From the NCBI GenBank assembly GCA_002390745.1, contig DGQK01000024.1, positions 117,803 through 181,802 of the forward strand: a DNA stretch of 64,000 nt, in the 5' to 3' direction. Within the stretch, counting starts at the first letter, position 1, and each line of letters opens with the position of its first letter. The translations under genes were made by a program, and so were the position numbers. Shown here piece after piece: positions 1-8,738 of this stretch. The notes below the pieces were generated by a model. It did no database searches and was not told where the DNA came from. It saw only the letters and a list, made by a program, of their open reading frames with translations. This DNA is from Bacteroidetes bacterium UBA4416 (GTDB lineage: Bacteria; Bacteroidota; Bacteroidia; B-17B0; Aurantibacillaceae).

Positions 1-2
1 TG

Positions 3-491
3 AATGTGACCCAGCGTACGCCGGTTGTAAGGGTCATTACCAGCGAAGGGGAAAGCTACTACATCGATACGCAGTCGAAACTGATGCCGCTCAATGATTC
101 GTACACGGCACGCGTATTGATTGCAACAGGAGCCATCAACGAGTCCTACGCAAAACGCTACGCCATGCCAGTGAATGAGATCGCCAAAAATGAAGCCCTG
201 AACAAAGTAAGCGTACTCGACGACATTTACACGCTGTCGGCTTACATTGCTTCAGACTCGGTTTTAACAAGCCTGATCCATCAGATCAATGTCACTCATG
301 ACAAGGAAATAGAGTTATACCCTTCGATCGGAGATCACCGGATCGTGTTCGGAGAGGCAAAAGACCTGAAAGAAAAATTCGAGAAACTGAAACTGTTCTA
401 TACAGAGGGATTAAACAAAACGGATGGCTGGAACAAATATGCCATCATTAATATAAAATACAAAAACCAGGTGGTTTGCACTAAAAAATAA
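3..491 (+). CDS. ftsQ: Cell division protein FtsQ, C-terminal part (cut by window start)
   Basis: Only the last ~162 residues are present; the reading frame is open to the left edge. FtsQ is a single-pass inner-membrane protein that links the early division ring to the periplasmic FtsB/FtsL complex. What is visible is the periplasmic beta-domain: it resembles Bacteroidota FtsQ, with a stretch on the amino acid at the active reading (YYIDTQSKLMPLN), a region matching YPSIGDHRIVFGE and a final INIKYKNQVVCTKK strand. The call rests mainly on position: the stop is 3 nt before ftsA, and ftsZ follows, which is the standard ftsQ-ftsA-ftsZ order of the division cluster. The N-terminal cytoplasmic tail, membrane helix and POTRA domain lie outside the window. 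The GTG near the left edge is only the first possible start codon, not the true start. Confidence 0.85.
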   Translation, partial: NVTQRTPVVRVITSEGESYYIDTQSKLMPLNDSYTARVLIATGAINESYAKRYAMPVNEIAKNEALNKVSVLDDIYTLSAYIASDSVLTSLIHQINVTHDKEIELYPSIGDHRIVFGEAKDLKEKFEKLKLFYTEGLNKTDGWNKYAIINIKYKNQVVCTKK

Positions 492-494
492 CTT

Positions 495-1862
495 ATGGAC
501 ACTAACCAAACACACAGGAACATACCGGAAAATGCAGAGCTTGTTGTAGGTCTGGATATCGGTACAACGAAGATCGCAGCAATCGTGGGCTACAAAAACG
601 CTCATGGCAAAGTGGAGATCCTCAGCGTCGGCAAAGCCGAGTCGCTGGGCGTGCAGCGTGGTGTGGTGGCAAACATCGAGCAAACCATCGAGTCTATCAA
701 AACCGCGATCCGCGTGGCTTCCGACAAAGCCAACATCGACATTGAAGAAGTGATCGTAGGCATTGCCGGACAACACATTAAAAGCATGCAGCACCGTGGC
801 ATGGTAACCCGCCGTTCATTGGAAGACGAGGTAAGTCAGGGCGATGTCGACCAGCTGATCGACAACATGCATCGCCTGGTGATGAGCCCGGGTGAAGAGA
901 TCATTCATGTGATCCCGCAGGAATACATCATCGACAATGAAGGGGGCATCCGCAACCCGATCGGTCATTCAGGGATCCGCCTGGAAGGGAATTTCCACAT
1001 CATCACCGGCCATGTATCAGCGGTAAAAAATATTTTCAAATGTGTGGACCGTGCGAAATTAAAAACGGTAGACCTGCACCTCGAGCCTCTGGCCAGCGCG
1101 GATGCGGTGCTGAGTGACGAGGAAAAAGAGGCTGGTGTGGTGCTGATCGATATCGGCGGCGGAACAACCGACGTGGCGATCTTCTATGACGGCATTATCC
1201 GCCATACAGCGGTAATCCCTTTCGGCGGCAATATTATCTCCGAAGACATCAAAGAAGGATGCGGCATCATCAAAACGCAGGCAGAACAATTGAAGATGCG
1301 CTTCGGTTCGGCCCTGGCACAGGAAAATCAATTGAATGAGGTGATCTCGATTCCCGGATTGAGAGGGCGTCCTCACAAAGAGATCTCTGTGAACACCCTG
1401 GCGCAGATCATCCAGGCCCGCATGGAAGAGATCCTCGAGTTTGTATTATTTGAAATTAAAAATTCGGGCTTCGAGCGTAAACTGGCCGGCGGCATCGTTG
1501 TCACAGGCGGTGGCTCCCAACTGAAACACCTCCCGCAGCTGGTGATGCTTACCACCGGCATGGATTGCCGCATTGGCACACCGAACGAGCACCTGGCAGG
1601 GGCAGACGACGAATTAAAAAATCCGATGTATGCAACAGGCGTGGGCCTGGTGATGAAGGGCATCGAGAAATACGAACGCGAAGCAAAACGTGGACTGAAT
1701 TCCTCAAAACAAAACGAAGAAAAAGTACTCGTTGCCGTAACACCTGAAACCAAAAAGAAAGAAGAGAAAAAAGTGATCGGTCATTCGACGAAGAAAGTAG
1801 GAAACTTTTTCGACTCATTGATTACAAAAGCAAAAGACTGGATGAGCGACGACGTGGAGTAG
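495..1862 (+). CDS. ftsA: Cell division protein FtsA
   Basis: Actin-like ATPase that tethers FtsZ filaments to the inner membrane and recruits later division proteins. The protein has 455 residues, slightly longer than the ~420 of Escherichia coli FtsA, as usual in Bacteroidota. The phosphate-1 motif DIGTTKIAAIVG starts at residue 21 and the phosphate-2 motif DIGGGTTDVAIF at residue 219. The adenosine motif region VVTGGGSQL is present near residue 336. The extra length is a charged C-terminal linker (lysine and glutamate rich, about residues 400-435), followed by a short amphipathic segment (FFDSLITKAKDWM), the expected membrane-targeting helix. The ATG lies 3 nt after ftsQ, so the two are probably translated from one message. 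A 116-170 bp spacer carrying an imperfect inverted repeat separates it from ftsZ. Confidence 0.96.
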   Translation: MDTNQTHRNIPENAELVVGLDIGTTKIAAIVGYKNAHGKVEILSVGKAESLGVQRGVVANIEQTIESIKTAIRVASDKANIDIEEVIVGIAGQHIKSMQHRGMVTRRSLEDEVSQGDVDQLIDNMHRLVMSPGEEIIHVIPQEYIIDNEGGIRNPIGHSGIRLEGNFHIITGHVSAVKNIFKCVDRAKLKTVDLHLEPLASADAVLSDEEKEAGVVLIDIGGGTTDVAIFYDGIIRHTAVIPFGGNIISEDIKEGCGIIKTQAEQLKMRFGSALAQENQLNEVISIPGLRGRPHKEISVNTLAQIIQARMEEILEFVLFEIKNSGFERKLAGGIVVTGGGSQLKHLPQLVMLTTGMDCRIGTPNEHLAGADDELKNPMYATGVGLVMKGIEKYEREAKRGLNSSKQNEEKVLVAVTPETKKKEEKKVIGHSTKKVGNFFDSLITKAKDWMSDDVE

Positions 1863-1867
1863 AACAA

Positions 1868-1940
1868 TGTCCATTGTCGATTGGCAGAACAAAAAACAGA
1901 AGACAATGTACAACAGGCAGAAGACAATAGACATTGGACA
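1868..1940. repeat. Imperfect inverted repeat in the ftsA-ftsZ spacer
   Basis: Arms at 1868-1885 and 1923-1940 match in 15 of 18 positions when one is reverse-complemented. Both are built on the words ATTGTC and CAATGT, and further copies of GACAATG lie between them (about 1902-1909). The arms would form a long stem around a 37-nt A-rich loop. There is no T-tract, so it is not an obvious terminator. It may be a dispersed repeat remnant or a structure that tunes ftsZ expression. Confidence 0.5.
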
Positions 1941-2032
1941 ATCTTTATAACAAACACCGGCACTAATACCCACTCACCATGGACCATACAACAAATAACC
2001 ATAGCAATACAAATCAACTAACACTCAATACC

Positions 2033-3688
2033 ATGATGCAATTTGAATTACCGAAAGACGAAAGCTCAATTATCAAAGTAATTGGCGTCGGCGGCGGCGG
2101 CAGCAACGCGGTGAACCACATGTTCCGCCTGGGAATCAAAGGGGTGGATTTCATCATCTGCAATACAGACAAGCAGGCTTTGGAGAAGAGTCCTGTACCA
2201 CATAAAGTTCAGCTGGGCAACTCTCTGACAAAAGGCCTTGGAGCAGGCGCACGCCCTGAAGTAGGTCGCGACTCCGCTCTGGAGAGCATCGACGAGATCA
2301 AGAGCCTTCTGACAGCCAATACCGAAATGGTATTCATTACTGCGGGTCTGGGTGGCGGCACCGGAACGGGAGCTGCTCCGGTCATCGCGTCTATTGCAAA
2401 AGAGCTGGGCATCCTGTCGGTTGGCATTGTCACCATTCCATTTACCTTCGAAGGAAAGAAACGCCGCGAGCAGGCGGAGAAAGGCCTCGAAGAAATGAAA
2501 AAATACGTAGACACGCTCATTGTGATCGGCAACGATAAATTGCGCGAGATCTACGGAAGCCTGAAAATGACAGAAGCCTTTGCTCATGCCGATAATGTAC
2601 TGACCAACGCAGCGAAAAGCATCGCAGAGATCATCAGCCTGCATATGCACGTGAACGTGGACTTCAACGACGTGAAAACCGTGATGCAGGACAGCGGCGT
2701 GGCCATCATGGGCTCTGCCGTTGCCAGCGGCGAAAAACGAGCCCTGCGCGCTGTCGAAGCGGCTTTGGTATCTCCTTTATTAAATGACAATGACATCAGC
2801 GGCGCCCGTCACGTATTGCTCAACATCATGAGCGGCAGCGACGACATCGAAATGGACGAGTTCGGCGAGATCACGGATTACATCCAGGAGGCAGCCGGCG
2901 GAACAGCCGAGCTCATTACTGGCTATGGCACTGATCCTTCTTTAGGCGACAACGTATCGGTGACCATCATCGCAACCGGATTCAACAGCAAAATGAATTC
3001 GGGCTACGAAGCGCCGGTTTTCCAGGAGCGTAAGATCGTAAAGCTGGATGAGCCGGTGGTAACCAAACAAGAGCCGGTACAAACGAACATCATCGATGAG
3101 ATCCAGAAAAGCGAGCCTTTCGTGTATACCAAAGCGGAAGAAACTGCTCCGGTGAACAAAGTGGAAGAACCTGTAAAAGTAGCAGAGAACAAAACCGAAG
3201 AAATAAAAGCAGAAGAGAAAAAACAGGACACGTCGATCGGTGCTGTGAGCGAAAAACCGGAGATCAAAGTATTCAGCCTGGAGGAAGAAACCTTCTCCGT
3301 AGAAACGTCTCACACCATTACGAACGAGAATACCTCCATCACTGAAACTACCAAGCAGGAATTTGTGATCAACGATATTTCTTCAGACGATGATAACGTG
3401 GAAGAAAAATCACGCCAGGGCGTGACTAACAGCCGCGAGGAGCAGATCCGCCTGGCACAGGAGCGCATTAAAAAGCTGAAAGAGCTGACCTTGAAAATGA
3501 AAACGCCGGAAGGTCTTGCTCATTTAGAAAAAGAATCGGCCTGGCAGCGCAAGCAGCTGAACCTGCAGAACGACGGCACCAACCCGTCTAAAGATTCGCA
3601 GGTATCGCGCTATACTTTGGGCACAGACGAGAACAAGAACATCGAGATCCGCCCGAATAATTCGTTCCTGCATGATAATGTGGACTAA
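2033..3688 (+). CDS. ftsZ: Cell division protein FtsZ
   Basis: Tubulin-like GTPase that polymerises into the division ring. The start at 2033 gives the usual Bacteroidota N-terminus MMQFELPKD; an in-frame ATG at 1979 would add 18 low-complexity residues and is less likely. The N-terminal nucleotide loop is VGGGGSNAVNHM and the tubulin signature GLGGGTGTGAAP lies near residue 106. The T7 region NVDFNDVKTVM is intact. The GTPase core ends near residue 315. A long acidic and lysine-rich linker follows (about residues 325-455), then a helical segment (EEQIRLAQERIKKLKEL). The conserved C-terminal peptide NSFLHDNVD, which in this phylum replaces the E. coli-type FtsA/ZipA-binding tail, closes the protein. 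At about 550 residues it is long because of the linker. A terminator follows. Confidence 0.97.
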   Translation: MMQFELPKDESSIIKVIGVGGGGSNAVNHMFRLGIKGVDFIICNTDKQALEKSPVPHKVQLGNSLTKGLGAGARPEVGRDSALESIDEIKSLLTANTEMVFITAGLGGGTGTGAAPVIASIAKELGILSVGIVTIPFTFEGKKRREQAEKGLEEMKKYVDTLIVIGNDKLREIYGSLKMTEAFAHADNVLTNAAKSIAEIISLHMHVNVDFNDVKTVMQDSGVAIMGSAVASGEKRALRAVEAALVSPLLNDNDISGARHVLLNIMSGSDDIEMDEFGEITDYIQEAAGGTAELITGYGTDPSLGDNVSVTIIATGFNSKMNSGYEAPVFQERKIVKLDEPVVTKQEPVQTNIIDEIQKSEPFVYTKAEETAPVNKVEEPVKVAENKTEEIKAEEKKQDTSIGAVSEKPEIKVFSLEEETFSVETSHTITNENTSITETTKQEFVINDISSDDDNVEEKSRQGVTNSREEQIRLAQERIKKLKELTLKMKTPEGLAHLEKESAWQRKQLNLQNDGTNPSKDSQVSRYTLGTDENKNIEIRPNNSFLHDNVD

Positions 3689-3714
3689 TTTTTTATCATA
3701 ACTAAGATTTAAAA

Positions 3715-3746
3715 AAGCCCTTGTCTGATAGATAAGGGCTTCTTTA
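3715..3746 (+). terminator. Rho-independent terminator after ftsZ
   Basis: Eight-bp perfect stem (AAGCCCTT at 3715-3722, AAGGGCTT at 3734-3741) with an 11-nt loop, followed by CTTTATT. It sits 27 nt after the ftsZ stop and marks the end of the division cluster transcript. Confidence 0.85.
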
Positions 3747-3807
3747 TTACACAAAAACATATTTAATGATGATGGACAAACCATGCCTCATCACCGAGCT
3801 ACGCCCT

Positions 3808-4497
3808 ATGAATAAACTTCTATTTTTTATACTGCTACTCTCTTCATCGTTTGGATTCTCCCAGGTTACCAAGATCAAAATCGAGAAAGAAAAAGCGCCG
3901 GAGGTGAAGCCCGAACGCACCGGCACTCATAGCCTTGACCTGTATTTCGGCTACCTCGCTTACCAGGACGATTTTTATAAGCAGCTCAACACCGGCGAAA
4001 ACCTGAATATCAATCTACCGCCGCAGGTAGTAGGATTTGGCCTTTCGGGCTACGAACGGGCCGTTGGACGCACTTACTATTCCTACCAGATCGACGCCCA
4101 GAAATACCTACCGCAGTTCATCACGATTCACGACACCATCCAGGCGGTGTATTCAGGTGCCCGCTTCGGCATGGGCCTGGGCAAACGCTTTAGCAGCGAC
4201 AACGGCAACCTGAGCATCAGCGGCTATTTAGGATTTAATTCGGGAAGATCGACTTTGAAAAACAAAGATCTTACCTCCGTTCAAAAACCCTTCTTCTGCC
4301 CGAAGATCAGCATCCAGCCCAAACTCATCCTGAAAAATATTGCCCTTTCTCTTACCATCACCGCTCAAGGCGATGTCACGAACCTGAAATGGATTCCGGC
4401 TTACATCAACGGCAACAACAAAATTTCGCTCGCCAACATGTCCCAGACCGGCATCAGCGCCGTGTTCGGCATAGGCTACCGCTTTGGGTATTTGTAA
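3808..4497 (+). CDS. Secreted hypothetical protein, tandem paralogue 1
   Basis: I do not recognise a named family. The chosen ATG at 3808 gives a clean Sec signal peptide (MNKLLFFILLLSSSFGFSQ, cleavage after about residue 19). A start at 3766 would add 14 residues that spoil it. The mature protein is ~210 residues of alternating short hydrophobic and polar strands with many glycines and aromatic residues, ending GIGYRFGYL. This fits a small outer-membrane or surface beta-barrel with a C-terminal aromatic residue. It shares with the next gene the motif TKIKIEKEKAP straight after the signal, a YLGFNSGR segment and PKISIQPK near the C-terminus. It was therefore produced by tandem duplication. 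It lies downstream of the ftsZ terminator and probably has its own promoter. Confidence 0.8.
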   Translation: MNKLLFFILLLSSSFGFSQVTKIKIEKEKAPEVKPERTGTHSLDLYFGYLAYQDDFYKQLNTGENLNINLPPQVVGFGLSGYERAVGRTYYSYQIDAQKYLPQFITIHDTIQAVYSGARFGMGLGKRFSSDNGNLSISGYLGFNSGRSTLKNKDLTSVQKPFFCPKISIQPKLILKNIALSLTITAQGDVTNLKWIPAYINGNNKISLANMSQTGISAVFGIGYRFGYL

Positions 4498-4601
4498 CGG
4501 CTCCAATCCAGATACTTTTCACTCATCAGAAACAACCTTTCAAACATTGAACCGTAACAATATGCTAACCGGCAGTTATAACATCAATCCATTCTTTATT
4601 T

Positions 4602-5282
4602 ATGAATAAACTTTTACTCCTGTTCTTCGCTACACTTCTTACTCCTGCTGCTGCGCAGGTAAGCCGGATCAAAATTGAAAAAGAAAAAGCTCCGGCGCCT
4701 TCCTTCTTCCATCAAAATACCTTTGACCTATATTACGGAAACCGGGTGTACATCAACAATTTTTATAACCAGTTAAACACCATTGAGCGCGCTTCGCTTT
4801 CCATGCCGGCCACTGTCGTAGGAATTGGCGTGAGCGGCTATGATCACTTTTTTCGCCGCACGAGCAGAATGAGAGCTTTCGGCAACTATTACAAAGTGGT
4901 TCCGACAACCGTTAAGATCCAGGACAGCCTCACCACAACCCTGTCGGGTTTCGTCTTCGGAGCCGCCATAGGCCCGAGCTTCTCAAACCTCAAAAAAACG
5001 CTGAACCTTAACATTTACCTGGGCTTCAACACTGGCCGCACTACGCTCATCAATAACGAGTACATATCACAGAAAAACCCCTTCTTCTCTCCCAAGATCA
5101 GCATCCAACCCAAGGTGATCATCAAACGCTTTGCCATTTCCCTGATCGCGGAAGCAGAATATGATGTGTCGAATCCTGCCTGGAAAGCAAAGCGCTGGAA
5201 CAAAAAAGCGGCACATCCACTCTCACCATTCAACCAGACCTGCTATACAGGCATTGTCAGCATCGGTTACAGGCCTTATTAA
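4602..5282 (+). CDS. Secreted hypothetical protein, tandem paralogue 2
   Basis: A 226-residue protein with a signal peptide (MNKLLLLFFATLLTPAAAQ). It is a diverged duplicate of the gene 104 bp upstream. Shared blocks are SRIKIEKEKAP after the cleavage site, FYNQLNT near residue 50, YLGFNTGR and NPFFSPKISIQPK, and a terminal glycine/aromatic strand (GIVSIGYRPY). The same probable beta-barrel character applies. No catalytic motif is visible. The 104-bp gap has no terminator, so the two may be co-transcribed. The function is unknown; both copies are open and undamaged, so both are probably in use. Confidence 0.8.
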   Translation: MNKLLLLFFATLLTPAAAQVSRIKIEKEKAPAPSFFHQNTFDLYYGNRVYINNFYNQLNTIERASLSMPATVVGIGVSGYDHFFRRTSRMRAFGNYYKVVPTTVKIQDSLTTTLSGFVFGAAIGPSFSNLKKTLNLNIYLGFNTGRTTLINNEYISQKNPFFSPKISIQPKVIIKRFAISLIAEAEYDVSNPAWKAKRWNKKAAHPLSPFNQTCYTGIVSIGYRPY

Positions 5283-5419
5283 GTTCTCCGGAGTAAAGTT
5301 TCAGGTTTTTACCTGCATCATCTTTTCTATTGGATTAAGGGTGGCACTTCTTATTTCCTGAACGTATTCCGTTTCTACATGGATTTTTAGTAGCTTTAAA
5401 CAAACCAAATTGTGAGACC

Positions 5420-5677
5420 ATGTGGACAGAAGAGAACAACCAACTGAAACGCAGCTTTCAGTTCAACAATTTTAGTGAGGCTTTTGCCTTTATGACCAGG
5501 GTGGCCTTCGCCGCCGAAAAGATGAACCATCATCCCAACTGGAGCAATGTGTACAACAAAGTGGACATTAGTCTTTCCACTCATGACGCCGGAAATACTG
5601 TGACCGAAAAAGACCGCAAGCTTTCTGCCGAGATCGATAAGATCTACAACGGCGGCAATACATTATTTAAAGGATAA
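5420..5677 (+). CDS. phhB: 4a-hydroxytetrahydrobiopterin dehydratase (pterin carbinolamine dehydratase)
   Basis: A small cytoplasmic enzyme that dehydrates 4a-hydroxytetrahydrobiopterin, the spent pterin cofactor of aromatic amino acid hydroxylases, so that it can be reduced again. The 85-residue length fits the family (about 95-110 residues, short N-terminus here). The family signature is clear: AAEKMNHHPNWSNVYNKVDI followed by LSTHDAGNTVTEKD, with the catalytic histidine pair in NHHP and the later THD histidine. The start ATG at 5420 lies after a purine-rich stretch (GTGAGACC). The next gene begins 4 nt after the stop and encodes a flavin quinone reductase; an operon linking pterin recycling with a reductase is plausible but not proven. 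No aromatic hydroxylase is in the window. Confidence 0.93.
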   Translation: MWTEENNQLKRSFQFNNFSEAFAFMTRVAFAAEKMNHHPNWSNVYNKVDISLSTHDAGNTVTEKDRKLSAEIDKIYNGGNTLFKG

Positions 5678-5681
5678 GCGC

Positions 5682-6356
5682 ATGAAAAAAGTACTCATCA
5701 TCCACGCCCACCCCGAACGAAACTCTTTTTGCAGCCGCCTCAAGGACGAAGCCCTCGATTATTTTCACTGGCAGAATGCGGAAGTAAAAGTATCCGACCT
5801 CTATGCCATGAATTTCAACCCGGTGGGAGGACGCCACGATTTTACAGAGGCTGAAAATCTCGATTACTTCAAGTACCAGGCGGAACAGGTGCATGCCTGG
5901 AAGACCGGAACGTTTGACCCGATGCTGAAAGCGGAAATGGAAAAGTTGGAATGGTGTGATACGCTCATCTTCAATTTTCCGATCTGGTGGTTCGGCCTCC
6001 CTGCTATGCTAAAGGGCTGGGTAGACCGGGTGCTGGCGATGGGCTTTTCGTATGGCGCGGGCAAAGGCGTGTACGAGAACGGTGTCTTTAAAGATAAAAC
6101 CGCTTTCCTCTGCTTCACCACCGGGGGTCCGCAAACGGCCTATGGCAACGAAGGCAAGAACGGCAACCTTGATACCATTCTCTACCCGATCCATCACGGC
6201 ATCCTTTACTTTGTAGGAATGAAGGTGCTGCCGCCTTTTATTTGCTTTTCGCCGGTGCGCCTCACGGATGAAGAACGGAAAAGCGAGCTGGCGCGCTACA
6301 GGACTTACCTGGAAGAATGCCAATCGCAGACACCGCTCTTTGGTCCTGCGCACTAA
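5682..6356 (+). CDS. NAD(P)H dehydrogenase (quinone), flavodoxin-like fold
   Basis: A 224-residue member of the NQO1/NQO2/MdaB-type family: FAD- or FMN-containing enzymes that reduce quinones by two electrons with NAD(P)H. The N-terminus VLIIHAHPERNSF is the flavin phosphate-binding loop. FNFPIWWFGLPAMLKGWVDR (residues ~100-119) is the family hallmark next to the flavin ring. FTTGGPQTAYG (about residues 147-157) is the second flavin contact. It starts 4 nt after the pterin dehydratase and is probably co-transcribed with it. Possible roles are detoxification of quinones or reduction of quinonoid dihydropterin; the second is suggested only by context. Confidence 0.9.
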   Translation: MKKVLIIHAHPERNSFCSRLKDEALDYFHWQNAEVKVSDLYAMNFNPVGGRHDFTEAENLDYFKYQAEQVHAWKTGTFDPMLKAEMEKLEWCDTLIFNFPIWWFGLPAMLKGWVDRVLAMGFSYGAGKGVYENGVFKDKTAFLCFTTGGPQTAYGNEGKNGNLDTILYPIHHGILYFVGMKVLPPFICFSPVRLTDEERKSELARYRTYLEECQSQTPLFGPAH

Positions 6357-6387
6357 AAAAAAGCAGATGAAAAAAATTACAGTTGAG

Positions 6388-7077
6388 TCATCGCTTTTCT
6401 TTCGGCTCTGCTGTTTCCTGCGCTTTGAGGTAAGCCTCTACACTCCAGTCGATGTTACAGCAGTCTTTCAGGTAATATTTCAAAGGCCTTAAACCCACTT
6501 CTTCGCGGCGCTCATCTACATGCTCCGGGTCTTCCAGGGGCAACAGGCTGTAGGTATTTGTTTTCATATTCCATTCCACCTGGCTGCCATAACGCTGCTT
6601 CTGATGGTGCAACAAGGCCACGCGGTCTTCGAGCAGGGCCAGCTGCGAAGCAGGCGCTTTCCCTTCTTTCACCGCTTTGCGCATCAGCGGAAGATAGCGG
6701 TCCTGTTGTGCAAGGTTGGCATGCTGGATGACCATAAACACCGTCGTGTTGGCCGAATAGCCGATGGCTTCTGCCCCCGGCCAGCCATACCTTTCCAGGA
6801 TAGCGGATACTTTAATAAAATTGAGGGAGTCGGCCTGTTTCATGTCGCGCAGCAATTGCTTCATTTCTTTGGAATCGCCGCCAAACTTCGCCTGTACCTG
6901 TTCCATATGCTGCCTGAAAAACTGGTCATCCTCTTCGATTGCTGCTAATTCACAGATCAGCGAGTCGGCCGTTGCGTTTGAAATGGACACCTGCGCATAG
7001 CCTCTCAGTATCAGGCATGTAAAGACACAGGCCCATATCACTACCCATTTGCAAGGGTTTTTAAAGATCAGGCTCAT
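6388..7077 (-). CDS. DUF6624 domain-containing secreted protein
   Basis: A 229-residue protein from the ATG at 7077, which gives a signal peptide (KWVVIWACVFTCLILRGYAQ). A longer in-frame start at 7128 would bury this signal and is less likely. The family hallmark is the segment ILERYGWPGAEAIGYSANTTV followed by FMVIQHAN and a run of charged helices (LPLMRKAVKEGKAPASQLALLEDR). This pattern defines DUF6624, a common Bacteroidota family of unknown function. A later stretch (QRYGSQVEWNMKTNTYSLLPLEDPEHVDERREEVGL) is also typical of it. It is convergent with the quinone reductase, with only 31 bp between stops. It probably acts in the periplasm or at the surface. Confidence 0.85.
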   Translation of the reverse strand: MSLIFKNPCKWVVIWACVFTCLILRGYAQVSISNATADSLICELAAIEEDDQFFRQHMEQVQAKFGGDSKEMKQLLRDMKQADSLNFIKVSAILERYGWPGAEAIGYSANTTVFMVIQHANLAQQDRYLPLMRKAVKEGKAPASQLALLEDRVALLHHQKQRYGSQVEWNMKTNTYSLLPLEDPEHVDERREEVGLRPLKYYLKDCCNIDWSVEAYLKAQETAEPKEKR

Positions 7078-7208
7078 GTTTATTCTGTGTCGTATTAGCA
7101 AAATCAGAGTCACTTTCATTTGAAACATTTAAACCGGGGCATGTCGGCAAGGCGGGGACTTCAATCCTTCACGCGGGCTTACTCAATTTTGAATGTAACA
7201 TTCGTTAG

Positions 7209-7346
7209 CCAATGACCGCGACAGGGATACGAAGGGTTTAGTTCCTTTACTGCGCCTGTTCCTGCGCAGTAAAGAACCGCAGCGAAGCGAAGCCCGAAAG
7301 TAGCCCGGCCTTCCGCTTTGCCTCCTGCGGAAGGGGCGCCCAAAAA
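7209..7346 (-). repeat. Dispersed structured repeat family A, copy 1
   Basis: Read on the minus strand it has the order TTTTTGGGCGCC, a CCTTCCGC...GCGGAAGG stem, GGGCTTCGC(TTCGCT)GCGG, a core hairpin and CCCTTCGTATCCCTGTCGCGG. The core hairpin arms are at 7241-7254 and 7265-7277 (plus coordinates). One arm carries an extra base (AAAGGAAC against GTTCTTT), so the stem has a single bulge. Two further copies are at 15909-16044 and 36949-37064. It lies in a 430-bp gap between DUF6624 and the FadL porin, which holds nothing else I can name. Confidence 0.8.
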
Positions 7347-7509
7347 TCCCAGCTATCTTTTTAAGCATGAACATTTGATGTATGTATTTCTTTTTATCAA
7401 TTCCAAACTATGCATGATCCCAAAAGTATTCAAATTTTGATACTAAAAAATTTTCCGTATTTTTAATTTATACAACCCATATTTGACAAAACCTTTACAT
7501 TCATTTTAC

Positions 7510-8736
7510 ATGTTACGCAATTCGTTCAGATGGCTTTGCCTGTGTGCATTCCCCCTGTTAAGCCAGGCCCAGGGCTACCAGGTAAACTTACAGGGGCAGA
7601 AACAACAGGGCATGGGCGGGGCAGGAACAGCGTGCATCCAGGATGCCGCGGCTCTGTTCTTTAATCCCGGCGGCGCTGCCTTTGTGTCTGGCTCATCGGT
7701 CAATGCCGGCGTTAGCCCTACGATTCCAAAAGGCGTGTTCCTCGATGAGAACACGCATAAGACCTACGAAACCAAATCGCCGGTGAGCACGCCCTTTGCA
7801 GTGTACGGGCTCTTCGCTCTGAAGGACAGCAACAACCTGAAAGCGGGCCTGGCAATATACACGCCCTTTGGAAGCACCGTGCAATGGGAAGACGGCTGGG
7901 CCGGGCGCTTTGCCCTCACACGGCTGCAGCTCCAGTCTATTTTTTTCCAGCCAACGATCAGTTACCAGATCAGCCCGAAATGGGGCGTTGGCGCAGGCTT
8001 CGTTTACAGCTACGGAAAAGTGAATCTGCAAAAAGACATTCCGCTGATGGATGCCAACGGCAATTACGGACATGCCGAACTGAGCGGAAAAGCCAATGGC
8101 TTCGGCTTCAATGTGGGCCTTTATTACAAGCCCGTTGAGAAATTTTCCGTGGGCCTCACCTACCGATCGAAAGTAAATATGAACGTACAAAACGGGCAGG
8201 CGAATTTCAATGTGCCCGCATCCGTGAAAGATAATTTTCCGGATGGCAAATTCAAGGCAAGCCTTCCCCTGCCCGATGTCGGCACCCTGGGCTTCGGTTT
8301 CAGGCCCAATGCGAAGCTCGACCTTGCCCTCGACATCAACTATGTAGGCTGGCAGGCTTATGATACCCTGTCCTTCGATTATGAAGTCAACACGGCTTCG
8401 CTGGCAGATACCAAATCGGCGCGCAAATACAAGAATACCTTTGCCTTCAGGGGAGGGGCTCAATACAAGATTACGACCCACTTTGCGGCGCGCCTGGGCT
8501 TAGCCTATGGCATCACGCCCGTACAAAACGGTTATGTGACTCCCGAAACACCCGATGCCAACCGCGTGAATTATACCGCCGGCCTGGGTTATGAATTCGG
8601 CAAACGCCTCAGAGTCGATGCTTCTTTTTTGTTTACACACCTTGAGCGAAAAGACACCAACCTGGAAACCAATCTTTCGGGAACCTTCAAAACCAATGTC
8701 TGCGCACCCGGCTTATCCCTATCCTATAATTTCTGA
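7510..8736 (+). CDS. OmpP1/FadL-family outer-membrane channel
   Basis: Outer-membrane beta-barrel of the FadL type, which takes up long-chain fatty acids or other hydrophobic compounds. The start chosen is the ATG at 7510, giving the signal peptide SFRWLCLCAFPLLSQAQG; the TTG at 7483 is unlikely. The mature N-terminus GYQVNLQGQKQQGMGGAGTA and DAAALFFNPGGAAF is the diagnostic FadL hatch region with the NPA/NPG motif. The remainder (about 380 residues) is made of barrel strands such as GLTYRSKVNMNV, LGFGFRPNAKLDLALDINYVGW and AARLGLAYGITP, and ends on the phenylalanine of LSLSYNF, the signal for barrel insertion. The lipoprotein gene that follows starts 2 nt after the stop. The FadL-SGNH pair is a common Bacteroidota arrangement and suggests joint uptake and hydrolysis of lipids. 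Confidence 0.93.
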   Translation: MLRNSFRWLCLCAFPLLSQAQGYQVNLQGQKQQGMGGAGTACIQDAAALFFNPGGAAFVSGSSVNAGVSPTIPKGVFLDENTHKTYETKSPVSTPFAVYGLFALKDSNNLKAGLAIYTPFGSTVQWEDGWAGRFALTRLQLQSIFFQPTISYQISPKWGVGAGFVYSYGKVNLQKDIPLMDANGNYGHAELSGKANGFGFNVGLYYKPVEKFSVGLTYRSKVNMNVQNGQANFNVPASVKDNFPDGKFKASLPLPDVGTLGFGFRPNAKLDLALDINYVGWQAYDTLSFDYEVNTASLADTKSARKYKNTFAFRGGAQYKITTHFAARLGLAYGITPVQNGYVTPETPDANRVNYTAGLGYEFGKRLRVDASFLFTHLERKDTNLETNLSGTFKTNVCAPGLSLSYNF

Positions 8737-8738
8737 TC

